The position numbers and the translations under genes are program-made. This document shows positions 1 through 7,900 of a DNA stretch of 64,000 nucleotides, in pieces. The stretch spans positions 62,001 to 126,000 of the forward strand of contig JBBSQW010000006.1 of the NCBI GenBank assembly GCA_038243635.1, given 5' to 3'. Under the pieces are notes generated by a model, which saw only the letters and a list, made by a program, of their open reading frames with translations, did not search any database and had not been told where the DNA came from. Position 1 is the first letter of the stretch. Every line of letters starts with the position of its first letter. This DNA comes from Pseudopedobacter sp038243635. GTDB taxonomy: Bacteria > Bacteroidota > Bacteroidia > Sphingobacteriales > Sphingobacteriaceae.

Positions 1-977
1 CTAAATCCTGGGTCTAAAGCTAAAACTCTTTTTTGCCCAATTGGTGCTGCTAATAAAAGCTGACGAGCATTTTCGGCAAACACACGGATTGCTTCTTCAT
101 CTGCCAGTTGTTTAGATTTTAAGCGAGTTTCTGTTTCCATCGATGGCTTTAACAAGCGTTTATAGCTATCATCTAAAGCTTGTTTCACTTCCGCACTTTT
201 TTTATTGTTGCCTTTTATAAATTGCTGTTCTAAAATACTTACCGCGGCTTCCTCTTCTGGCAAAGCATCTAACTTTAAAATTTGCTCTTTTTCTCCACGT
301 CGCATGGCCAAAATACGGTGCGATGGCGCAGTTTTCACAGGCTCGCTCCACTCAAAATAGTCTTTGTATTTTATTCCTTCGGCTTCTTTTCCTTTTAAAA
401 CGACTGCTTTGTAGAGGCCTTTGTTAAAAAACAGATTTCGCAAGGTTAGCCTTGCTTCTGCATTTTCGGCAATCATTTCGGCAATAATATCTCTCGCACC
501 TTGCAAAGCCTCAATCGAATTGTTTACGCCTTTTTCGGTGTCGATATATTTGTCAGCTTCATTTTCTGGACTGTTTTGGTCTTGCTTAAACAGACTTAAA
601 GCCAAAGGTTCTAACCCTTTTTCACGAGCCATGGATGCTTTTGTTTTACGTTTTTGTTTGTAAGGCAAGTAAATATCTTCCAAAAGTGCCATCGTTTCTG
701 CAGATAAAACAGCTTTTTTTAATTCCTCTGTCAGCTTTCCTTGTTCTTCAATAGATTTCAAAACCGCCTCTTTACGCTTGTCTAAATCCCGTAATTGTTG
801 CACACGATCTCTAATTGCAGCCACTTGCACTTCATCCAAACTACCGGTCATTTCTTTACGGTATCTCGAAATAAAAGGAACGGTTGCGCCTTCGTCGAGA
901 AGGTTCAAAGTGGCTTGCACTTGCTTACTTCCTACGTTTAATTCCTGCGCAACTAAAAAGATATGGTGATCTGACAT
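1..977 (-). CDS. tex: Tex-family RNA-binding transcription accessory protein (3' part outside the window)
   Basis: The gene starts at an ATG read leftward from 977 (MSDHHIFLVAQELNV) and runs off the left edge after about 325 residues. The visible part matches the N-terminal helical half of Tex/YhgF: the stretch ATVPFISRYRKEMTGSLDE and the later DIYLPYKQKRKTKASMA are family hallmarks. The sequence stops at LALDPGF, the first strand of the YqgF/RNase H-like domain, so the HhH and S1 RNA-binding domains lie outside. Tex is a cytoplasmic nucleic-acid-binding protein linked to transcription, normally about 750 residues in this phylum. The reading frame is intact as far as it can be seen. The identification is by recalled family motifs and is firm. 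Confidence 0.93.
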   Translation of the reverse strand, partial: MSDHHIFLVAQELNVGSKQVQATLNLLDEGATVPFISRYRKEMTGSLDEVQVAAIRDRVQQLRDLDKRKEAVLKSIEEQGKLTEELKKAVLSAETMALLEDIYLPYKQKRKTKASMAREKGLEPLALSLFKQDQNSPENEADKYIDTEKGVNNSIEALQGARDIIAEMIAENAEARLTLRNLFFNKGLYKAVVLKGKEAEGIKYKDYFEWSEPVKTAPSHRILAMRRGEKEQILKLDALPEEEAAVSILEQQFIKGNNKKSAEVKQALDDSYKRLLKPSMETETRLKSKQLADEEAIRVFAENARQLLLAAPIGQKRVLALDPGF

Positions 978-1389
978 GTTTGTGTGGTTTTTTGAAGATA
1001 CGAAGATGGAGAATTTAACCCCCAAATTAAAACCCGAATTTTGAACATTTTGGGGAAAGAATTAGCGTTTTGCCTTTCGGCGGACTGTATCCATAATTTG
1101 GGCATTTTAACACGCTTTTTACTATATCTTTTTGGCAGAAAAACCAAAAAGGATACCGTTTCAATCGTTAATGCGGTTTTATCGAAAATTGGAAAACCCC
1201 ATCATGTTGAACAGATTGAAATATCTCATGTTAAAGTTATTCAGGTACAATGGCGAATTTGCAGATGAAGTGTCTACCGAAGCTTCGGATTTGCGTCATT
1301 GTTGAACAGAGTGAACTAAATTGGTAGCTAAAATGGTGAATTTGCTCATTAAACGTTCCCGTTCGTACACTCTAAGGGATAAACAGACA
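978..1389. other. Gene-poor gap with a dispersed repeat copy and a small palindrome
   Basis: This 412-bp gap lies between the start of tex and the 3' end of the FAD-like gene. It contains a dispersed hairpin repeat at 1097-1174 and the 12-bp palindrome CCGAAGCTTCGG at 1277-1288. Short open frames here have no recognisable protein character, and I see no gene. Confidence 0.6.
1097..1174. repeat. Dispersed hairpin repeat, copy 1 (GGGCATTTTAACACGC type)
   Basis: The left flank GGGCATTTTAACACGC and the right flank ending ATCGTTAATGC are nearly identical to those at 54054-54155. The core between them is a hairpin, TTTTTGG pairing with CCAAAAA, whose sequence differs from the core of the other copy. 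It is non-coding and sits in the tex upstream gap. Confidence 0.7.
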
Positions 1390-2412
1390 CTATTGAGTAA
1401 ATCCTTTTTCAGCATTAGCATTCATCAATAAAACATTCCTTAAATAGTTGTCAATAATATCCGTTTCCAAAATATCATTAACAAAAGAAATGTATTTGTC
1501 GGGTCTTATAATTAAAGTTCGTTTTTCTTTCTCTAATATTCCTAAGGCTTTGAAAATGGGCTCGTTCTTTTCGCTATAGGGCAGGTAGAATAGTTTAACG
1601 TTAAAATTCAGCTGAACCCATTTTGCAACGTTGAATAAGTAGTGCGAGTTTACACTTCCAATAATGATCATCGAAAAATATTGGTAGCTACACCATTGAT
1701 AAAGCGAGGTTTCCAGCTTTAATTTTTCGTCATAAAATGGCAAATCAGGCAATAACCTGCCAGCTTCCAAAACTCGTTGTTGACTTAAATGTAAATTAAC
1801 TGGACTACCAATCAATGTTAAGTTTTCTGGTTTTGCTGATGTTATCTTTGCAATCCACTTTGTTAAAAATCTACTTTCTTTTTTCACCCGATAGAAATCC
1901 GAAATCAAATTCTTTTCAAGATCGAACGAGTGCAGAATAAATGGATGAAAGTTTTGAAGCTGAACGCCAATCACTCGCCAAGCTAGAACAAAAGCGTTTC
2001 TAAAATTCGCTTCGTTATTAGCCTGATTGATTTCTATATCCTTTAAACTAAAAACAAAGTTAGTATGGTGCTGTTGGACAATTCCATCTTGTACCAACTG
2101 GTGTTCCTTGTTTGAAGAGCTCTTTAATTGAGTCTCCCAAACTACACAACATAGGCTATGTGCTAACAAAACAAGACTTTGCTCGGTAAAATCTCGTTCA
2201 GTAGTTTCTTTATTAAGCTGATAGCCGTGTTGGATTAATACTTCCTTAGTGTAAAAACTCAAATTTAAGTTCCGTTCATTTTCATCCGCTTGCCCTTCTG
2301 ACTCATCTATAACCAACACATTTAATCCTCCTTTAGCTAAAAGGGTTGCAAAGCCTAAAGAAACTGGACTAACGCCAACTATTAAAACATCGGATGGTGT
2401 AGGGATTCTCAT
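1390..2412 (-). CDS. Degenerate FAD/NAD(P)-binding fold protein, function unknown
   Basis: This 340-residue protein opens with a Rossmann-type strand-loop-helix (VLIVGVSPVSLGFATLLAKG, then VLVIDE), like FAD-dependent aromatic monooxygenases. The dinucleotide glycines of GxGxxG are replaced: it reads GVSPVS, so the third and sixth positions are Ser. The rest shows no later FAD motif that I recognise. No signal peptide or membrane segment is visible. Its ATG overlaps the TGA of the RsmI-like gene by four bases (ATGA), so the two are translationally coupled, with the methyltransferase first. It may be an inactive relative or a fast-evolving oxidoreductase. The function is not assigned. Confidence 0.6.
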   Translation of the reverse strand: MRIPTPSDVLIVGVSPVSLGFATLLAKGGLNVLVIDESEGQADENERNLNLSFYTKEVLIQHGYQLNKETTERDFTEQSLVLLAHSLCCVVWETQLKSSSNKEHQLVQDGIVQQHHTNFVFSLKDIEINQANNEANFRNAFVLAWRVIGVQLQNFHPFILHSFDLEKNLISDFYRVKKESRFLTKWIAKITSAKPENLTLIGSPVNLHLSQQRVLEAGRLLPDLPFYDEKLKLETSLYQWCSYQYFSMIIIGSVNSHYLFNVAKWVQLNFNVKLFYLPYSEKNEPIFKALGILEKEKRTLIIRPDKYISFVNDILETDIIDNYLRNVLLMNANAEKGFTQ

Positions 2413-3122
2413 TTGGCTTTATACAGCAAGAAAATAGTAGGCTGTTTGTGTAAATCAGGCTGTTCTAATTTCCATTGCGCAATAGTTTTAGTTTGCAACA
2501 GTTCGTTCTCAGCAGTTAAGTTAGACGCAATACATAATCTAGTATCATTTCTGCAACTTGCTAAAATATCATTCATCATTGGGTTATTTCTGAACGGTGT
2601 TTCAATAAACAGTTGCGTTTGTTTAAATCTGTCAGCAAAAGATTCTAGTTCTCTAATCCTTTTCATCCGGTCCATTTTATCAATGGGTAAATAGCCATGA
2701 AAAGCAAAACTTTGTCCATTAAAACCAGAACCCATCAAAGCCAAAAGCAGAGAACTTGGGCCAACTAAAGGAACTACTTTTATGCCTCTTTTGTGTGCTT
2801 CAGCTACAATATCAGCTCCCGGATCTGCAACTCCGGGGCAACCTGCTTCGCTCATTAAACCAACATCATTGCCGGCTTCTAATCCTTGGAAATAAGGCTT
2901 TAAACTGCCATTTCTTTCGTGTTTTCCATAATCGTGAATAATCAGATCTGCCTGCTTGGTAATTAAGCCTGCATTCTTTAAATTGCGTCTTGCGGTTTTT
3001 TCGTTTTCAACAATGTATTCTTTGATTTCATTGATGGTTTGTGATAAAAAAGGAGTCAACGATTTTTGTTCTGCTCCTTCTGCCATCACCACGGGGATGA
3101 GGTATAATGTGCCTTTTGCCAT
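2409..3122 (-). CDS. RsmI-like SAM-dependent methyltransferase (tetrapyrrole methylase fold)
   Basis: This 237-residue cytoplasmic protein has the two-lobed tetrapyrrole-methylase fold of RsmI, the enzyme that 2'-O-methylates C1402 of 16S rRNA. Motifs seen are the N-terminal GTLYLIPV, the central VGLMSEAGCPGVADPG (equivalent to the SDAGxPxxxDPG loop of RsmI), VVPLVGPSSLLLALMGSG and the C-terminal IETPFRNN. The normal RsmI motif AEDTR is replaced (NEKTARRNLKN), so it is probably the second, divergent member that Bacteroidota carry beside true RsmI, and its substrate may differ. The stop overlaps the start of the following FAD-like gene, forming a two-gene operon. It diverges from the DUF6600 gene across 239 bp. 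Confidence 0.8.
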   Translation of the reverse strand: MAKGTLYLIPVVMAEGAEQKSLTPFLSQTINEIKEYIVENEKTARRNLKNAGLITKQADLIIHDYGKHERNGSLKPYFQGLEAGNDVGLMSEAGCPGVADPGADIVAEAHKRGIKVVPLVGPSSLLLALMGSGFNGQSFAFHGYLPIDKMDRMKRIRELESFADRFKQTQLFIETPFRNNPMMNDILASCRNDTRLCIASNLTAENELLQTKTIAQWKLEQPDLHKQPTIFLLYKAK

Positions 3123-3311
3123 GTTACAAATTAAACCATTTGCTTTTAAAAAGCTCCAAACTATATTAGGTTATTTTATGTGACACCTTTTTGCATAACG
3201 TATCGTCTTATAAGTAAGACCGCTCGCAAAGGGATATCGTTCTTATATCAGAAAGTAGAATAATGTGTTTGATGACTAATTTGTCACATTTTAAACACAA
3301 CACATTAAACC

Positions 3312-3319
3312 TAATTTTG
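3312..3319 (+). promoter_or_regulatory. Candidate -7 box for the DUF6600 gene
   Basis: TAATTTTG fits the Bacteroidota -7 consensus TAnnTTTG and lies 42 bases before the ATG at 3362. A weak T-rich tract 19 bases upstream could serve as the -33 element. This is inference from consensus only. Confidence 0.35.
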
Positions 3320-3361
3320 AAGCGTTAATTAATTATTCAACCAAATTAAATCTTAGAAAAC

Positions 3362-4741
3362 ATGAGCAACAGCATCAAAAAAATAGCGTGGGCTTTCAGT
3401 GTATTCTTCATATTGATAAGCCTTACCAACCATAATGCGGAAGCTCGGTCGCGGAAAAACATTAGTTTACAGGTGTTTTACGATGAGCTTTCTTACTATG
3501 GTGACTGGGTTACTAATCCCGATTATGGATATGTTTGGCGACCAAATGTAGGTAGTGATTTTAGACCGTATTACACCAACGGACATTGGGTAATGACTGA
3601 GTACGGAAATACTTGGGTTTCTGACTACGAATGGGGTTGGGCACCTTTCCATTATGGAAGATGGTTTTACGATAAATACGATGGTTGGATTTGGATGCCA
3701 GATACCGAATGGGGACCAGCTTGGGTAACGTGGAGAACTGGTGGAGGTTATTATGGATGGGCGCCTTTAGGTCCACGAATAAATATCAACATCCATGTTG
3801 GAAGACGTCATTATGTGCCAGATAATTACTGGGTATTTATTCCACAACGTTGTATTTATTATCCGTCGTATAGCAGATATTGGGAGCCAAGACGTAATGT
3901 TTACATCGTGAACAATACCACGATCATCAATAATATTTACACCAATGATCGGGTGCGTTATTACAGCGGGCCGGGTAGGGATGATGTAAGAAGAGCAACC
4001 CGTAGTGATGTGCCAGTTTACAAAGTGTCTGACAACAGCAGACCAGGTTCGGATCGAGTTACTCGTGGTGAAGTGAATATTTACCGACCAAATGTGGATC
4101 GAAGCGGAACTTCTGCACCTCGCACCATTGCAAGTAATACAGCAAGACCGAGTAGGAGTGATAGTAACGTAGATAGAACTTTAACTAATACGGAGAGAAG
4201 CAATTCAACATCGACGACCAGACCAGAACGCTCTGGCAGTAGGGATGGTGATGGTAGAAATCCAAGTGCAACAACACGTTCTGATGCGGATAGAAGTACA
4301 AGTTCTGGCAGACCAGAACGTACTGAAGTGCCAAGATCAAATGCGCCAGATAGAACAGAAGGTACTAGAGATGAAGTACCGACAACACGTTCTGATGTGG
4401 ATAGAAGTTCAAGTAGTGGCAGGCCGGAACGTTCAGAATCACCAAGGTCAAGTACACCTACTAGAACTGAAGCTACAAGAAGCAATACATCGCCAAGCTC
4501 TCCACAAAGAAGCGAAGCGCCAAGTAGTCGCCCTGAAAGAGTAGAACGAAGTGCGCCAGCAGCTAGAGAGCAGAGTAATGCTCCGAGTAGAAGTGCAGAA
4601 AGATCAAGTGCGCCAACTCCAAGAGCTGAAAGTAGTGCGCCAAGTAGGAGTGCAGAAAGATCCGGTGCGCCTTCGTCTAGCGGTAGTACTTCCTCATCAT
4701 CTTCTACAAGAAGCAGTGGAAGCGGAAGACCTAGTAGATAA
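3362..4741 (+). CDS. Secreted DUF6600-type Trp/Tyr-rich protein with Arg/Ser-rich tail
   Basis: The 459-residue product starts with a signal peptide (hydrophobic residues about 8-24, cleavage near ANA/EA). Residues about 35-190 are very rich in Trp, Tyr and Gly with repeated motifs such as YGDWV, GHWVMTEYG, WGWAPFHYGRW and WGPAWVTWR; this is the DUF6600 pattern seen in envelope proteins of Bacteroidota. Residues about 215-459 are low-complexity Ser, Arg, Pro, Thr and Glu with two tandem 37-residue repeats. The tail is strongly basic and probably disordered. No enzyme motif is present. A strong terminator follows at 4767, so it is probably monocistronic. The role is unknown; surface or periplasmic location is inferred. 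Confidence 0.8.
   Translation: MSNSIKKIAWAFSVFFILISLTNHNAEARSRKNISLQVFYDELSYYGDWVTNPDYGYVWRPNVGSDFRPYYTNGHWVMTEYGNTWVSDYEWGWAPFHYGRWFYDKYDGWIWMPDTEWGPAWVTWRTGGGYYGWAPLGPRININIHVGRRHYVPDNYWVFIPQRCIYYPSYSRYWEPRRNVYIVNNTTIINNIYTNDRVRYYSGPGRDDVRRATRSDVPVYKVSDNSRPGSDRVTRGEVNIYRPNVDRSGTSAPRTIASNTARPSRSDSNVDRTLTNTERSNSTSTTRPERSGSRDGDGRNPSATTRSDADRSTSSGRPERTEVPRSNAPDRTEGTRDEVPTTRSDVDRSSSSGRPERSESPRSSTPTRTEATRSNTSPSSPQRSEAPSSRPERVERSAPAAREQSNAPSRSAERSSAPTPRAESSAPSRSAERSGAPSSSGSTSSSSSTRSSGSGRPSR
4271..4492 (+). repeat. Two tandem 111-bp coding repeats in the DUF6600 protein tail
   Basis: The unit starting ACAACACGTTCTGATG at 4271 recurs 111 bp later at 4382. Each encodes a version of TTRSDxDRSxSSGRPER followed by a PRS-P-RTE stretch, so the reading frame is kept. 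Such repeats can change number by slippage or recombination. Confidence 0.75.
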
Positions 4742-4766
4742 TAAAGACAGTTTTTGATTTAGTTTT

Positions 4767-4809
4767 AATCCGATTTTGTTTGCTAAGGCAAATGGAATCG
4801 GATTTTTTT
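4767..4809 (+). terminator. Intrinsic terminator after the DUF6600 gene
   Basis: AATCCGATT (4767-4775) pairs with AATCGGATT (4796-4804), with inner TTTGC/GCAAA pairing, followed by a run of seven T. It lies 26 bp after the stop. Confidence 0.85.
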
Positions 4810-4919
4810 AGGCGTAAACTTTAGCTTATCTTAAATTATCAGAGTATACTAAAAAAAAATACTAACACAGAGCAATCTTATCGGTGCAATACATACAAGT
4901 TTTCCAGACGTAGGTTGAT

Positions 4920-7900
4920 TTATTCCTCAATAATGACAACACGTCCTCCGCTTTCTTTAACATGTTTGTGAGAAATTGCTATTTGAATACCAGATTTCAT
5001 TTTTGTTTCCACATTAATCCCTATTCTGGCGTAACCAAAAAGCTTTGCGGTCTCTCTAATTAAATCTACTTCGGGCAAGCTAATTTGGTTTTTAAGTATT
5101 TTTTTTACCCCATTTGCAACTTCATCTGGTGGCAAGTCATCCGCATCTCTTTTATTAGTATCGCTATCGGGAATCCTAAAAATAGTATAATCTGATGGTT
5201 TTTGATTTACATTCCAGAAAAAATCAGTTCCATCAACCTCAATTGTTTTAATATCTAATTGCTTAAAAATAGAATCGAAATGTTGGCTAATTTTTGAACC
5301 TAATCTGGATATATCCCAAGCGTTCAAAACCCTTTTGCATAATAAATTTTTGCTGATAGGCGCTTCGGTAATTAAAACCTGATTTATCTGCTTGCTTATT
5401 AAATCAACATTTGAAAAATGGTAAAATTCATCAGGGTAATTGTTGTTTACTTTGTCGAGTTGAGTAAGTTGATAAACATTATCAGTTAATCCATTTTGGG
5501 GTATATCAATTTCAGATTTAACTTCTTCCTCTACGTTCAACGGAAGAGCGGTTACGTTTAGCTCCTCATTTGTAGGAGCCACTGCGATAAATATTTCCGG
5601 TTTTTCTGCGGGTTTGTTTTTATGTTCTTCTGCTAATTTAATAGCGTTTATTACCCCGCTTAAAACTTTGTCAGATTTCTCCCACCACTCTGTTGACCAT
5701 ATTTTATGAATATTCCATCCCAGCATTTTAAGTACGCTTACTTGTGTTATTTCTCGGTCTTTTAACGTTTTGGAGTTTTGATAATTTTTTCCATCTGTCA
5801 AAATTCCAAGGATATAAGCGGATGGGTTCTGTTTATCAATTATGGCAATATCAATTTTGTAATCTGAGCACCCAACATTTGTATGGACCTCGTAACCGTA
5901 CGACCGTATTTCTTTTGCGATTACATTTTCAAAAGAATCAGAATCCTCCGCAGAAAACTTTGTTCTGATCGGAAGTGCTATTCTCCCTTTTTCGGCATAA
6001 GCCAAAAAAGCTTTTAACCCAGCAACACCTTCTGAACCTGCCCTATTTAAATCAATTCTATCTGAGGTAAGTGTTGAAAATACCTTCATTTCATATCTTG
6101 CCCTTGAGACGGCAACATTCAGCCTTCTCCATCCTCCTTCTCTGTTTATAGGTCCGAAATTATGACTAACATTCCCATTCTGATCTGGACCGTAGCCAAT
6201 GGAGAAAAGGATGATGTCTCTTTCATCACCTTGAACGTTTTCAAGATTTTTAATAAAAATAGGTTCTTTGGATTCTAAAGCAATTGCTTCTAAATCTGGG
6301 CGCAATCTATAAACATCAGTCAATAAATCCTCTATCAAAGTTTGCTGTACGGAGCTGAAAGTTACAATTCCAATACTTTTGTCAGAAAGGTTAGGATCCG
6401 AAAGTATTGAAACCACTTCGCTCACTATCGCATCTGCTTCAGCTCTGTTTTGCTTCGTCTTGCCTTTGTCGTAGAACCCTTTTACTGGCATAAATTGCAC
6501 TTTGCTCACAATGTCATCTGTTGACGGAAAGGTTAGCAGTTTATTTTCGTAGTACTTTGAGTTACTAAATGCAATTAGACTTTCGTGTTTACTTCTGTAA
6601 TGCCATAATAGGTGTTGCGAAGGCATAGAAAGTGCTAAACAGTCATCTAAAATACTTTCTAAATCTTCCTTGTCAATATTTTCTTCGTCTATATTGTTTG
6701 ATGAAAAGAAGTTTGTTGGCGGCATCTGTTTGGGGTCACCAACAACGATGACATTTGTTGCCCTAGCTATTGCTCCAATAGCTTCGCAAGTCGGCATCTG
6801 GGAAGCCTCATCAAATATTACCAAATCAAACTTAGCGCTATCAGCATCAAAATATTGCGCTACGGAAATCGGACTCATCAGCATGCAAGGCGTTAACCGA
6901 GGCAATAAATTTGGAATAGAATCGAATATTTTTCGTATGGAAATTGCTCTTCCGTTATTTCTAATTGTCTTTTGTAAGAAACCAATTTCCGAACTTTGGG
7001 ACGCTTCCTGCGTAAATGAAGGAATTTTAGAAGCGAGTTTGGCATAAAGTTCTTTTTTTGTCAACTCTTCAAATCGACTGCTTAACTCACTAAACTTCTT
7101 GATTTTTTCACTGAATAATTCTCCGTTAAAAACCGCCAGATTTGGATTTTTTTCGATGATATACTCTGCTCCAGATTTAAAGAAACCTTTTTTAAACTGT
7201 AAGATAACTTCCTCTGTTTTTACTGCTCCGCTTTCATAGGCGTCAATTAACGGTTGAAGCTGAGCGTTAATTGCTTTGTTTTTAATCTCGACCCAATTGA
7301 ACCAATCTTTAAGCTCGCTGATATGATTGAGCCAGTTAGTCGTTTCTGAAAGCAGGTATTTCGTCCAAGTTGGCACCGATTCTTTTAACACTCCGAAATT
7401 TACATTCAGCAGGTTTTCAATTTCGAGTTCTACCTCAGCAATCTGTTTTTTAACATCAATAAAATTTAAAAACGCATGTTTATTATCGAGGGAATAACTC
7501 TGGCTTCCTTCGCTCAGTTTAGTGCTAAAAGAAAGTCGCCATTGTTTGATTTCAGAAATTCCAGTAATTGAAATTATAGCTTTATTAAGTTTGATAATGT
7601 TTTCACTTATTGCTTTAAGCATTGCCCAATCGGGTTCTCCGCTTTTCCATAAAAAACCTAACACTTGCGGAAGAAATTCTGCGTTATCAATTACCTGTTG
7701 TTCTTCCTGATACTCAATTATTTTTTGAAGCGTATTTTCTATGCTCTCCTTTTCGATTTTAGCACCGTTGGATAGCTTTTTGAGCGATTTCACAATTTTA
7801 CTTTGATCCAGCCATTTCATCAAAAACCACTTGTCTTCCGCCATGTTCCAATCTCTTAAGCTGTGTGTGGCTGGGAATTGAAGAATTTCTTTATCAAAAC

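Noticed and set aside
4081..4485. 134-codon minus-strand frame rich in Leu, Val and Ser
   Set aside because: It is the mirror of the Arg/Ser-rich repeats of the DUF6600 gene and has no independent protein features.
4271..4492. Non-coding tandem repeat
   Set aside because: The 111-bp unit keeps the frame and lies within the DUF6600 coding region.
6670..7047. 125-codon plus-strand frame inside the helicase gene
   Set aside because: It lies opposite conserved helicase motifs and its translation has no family pattern.
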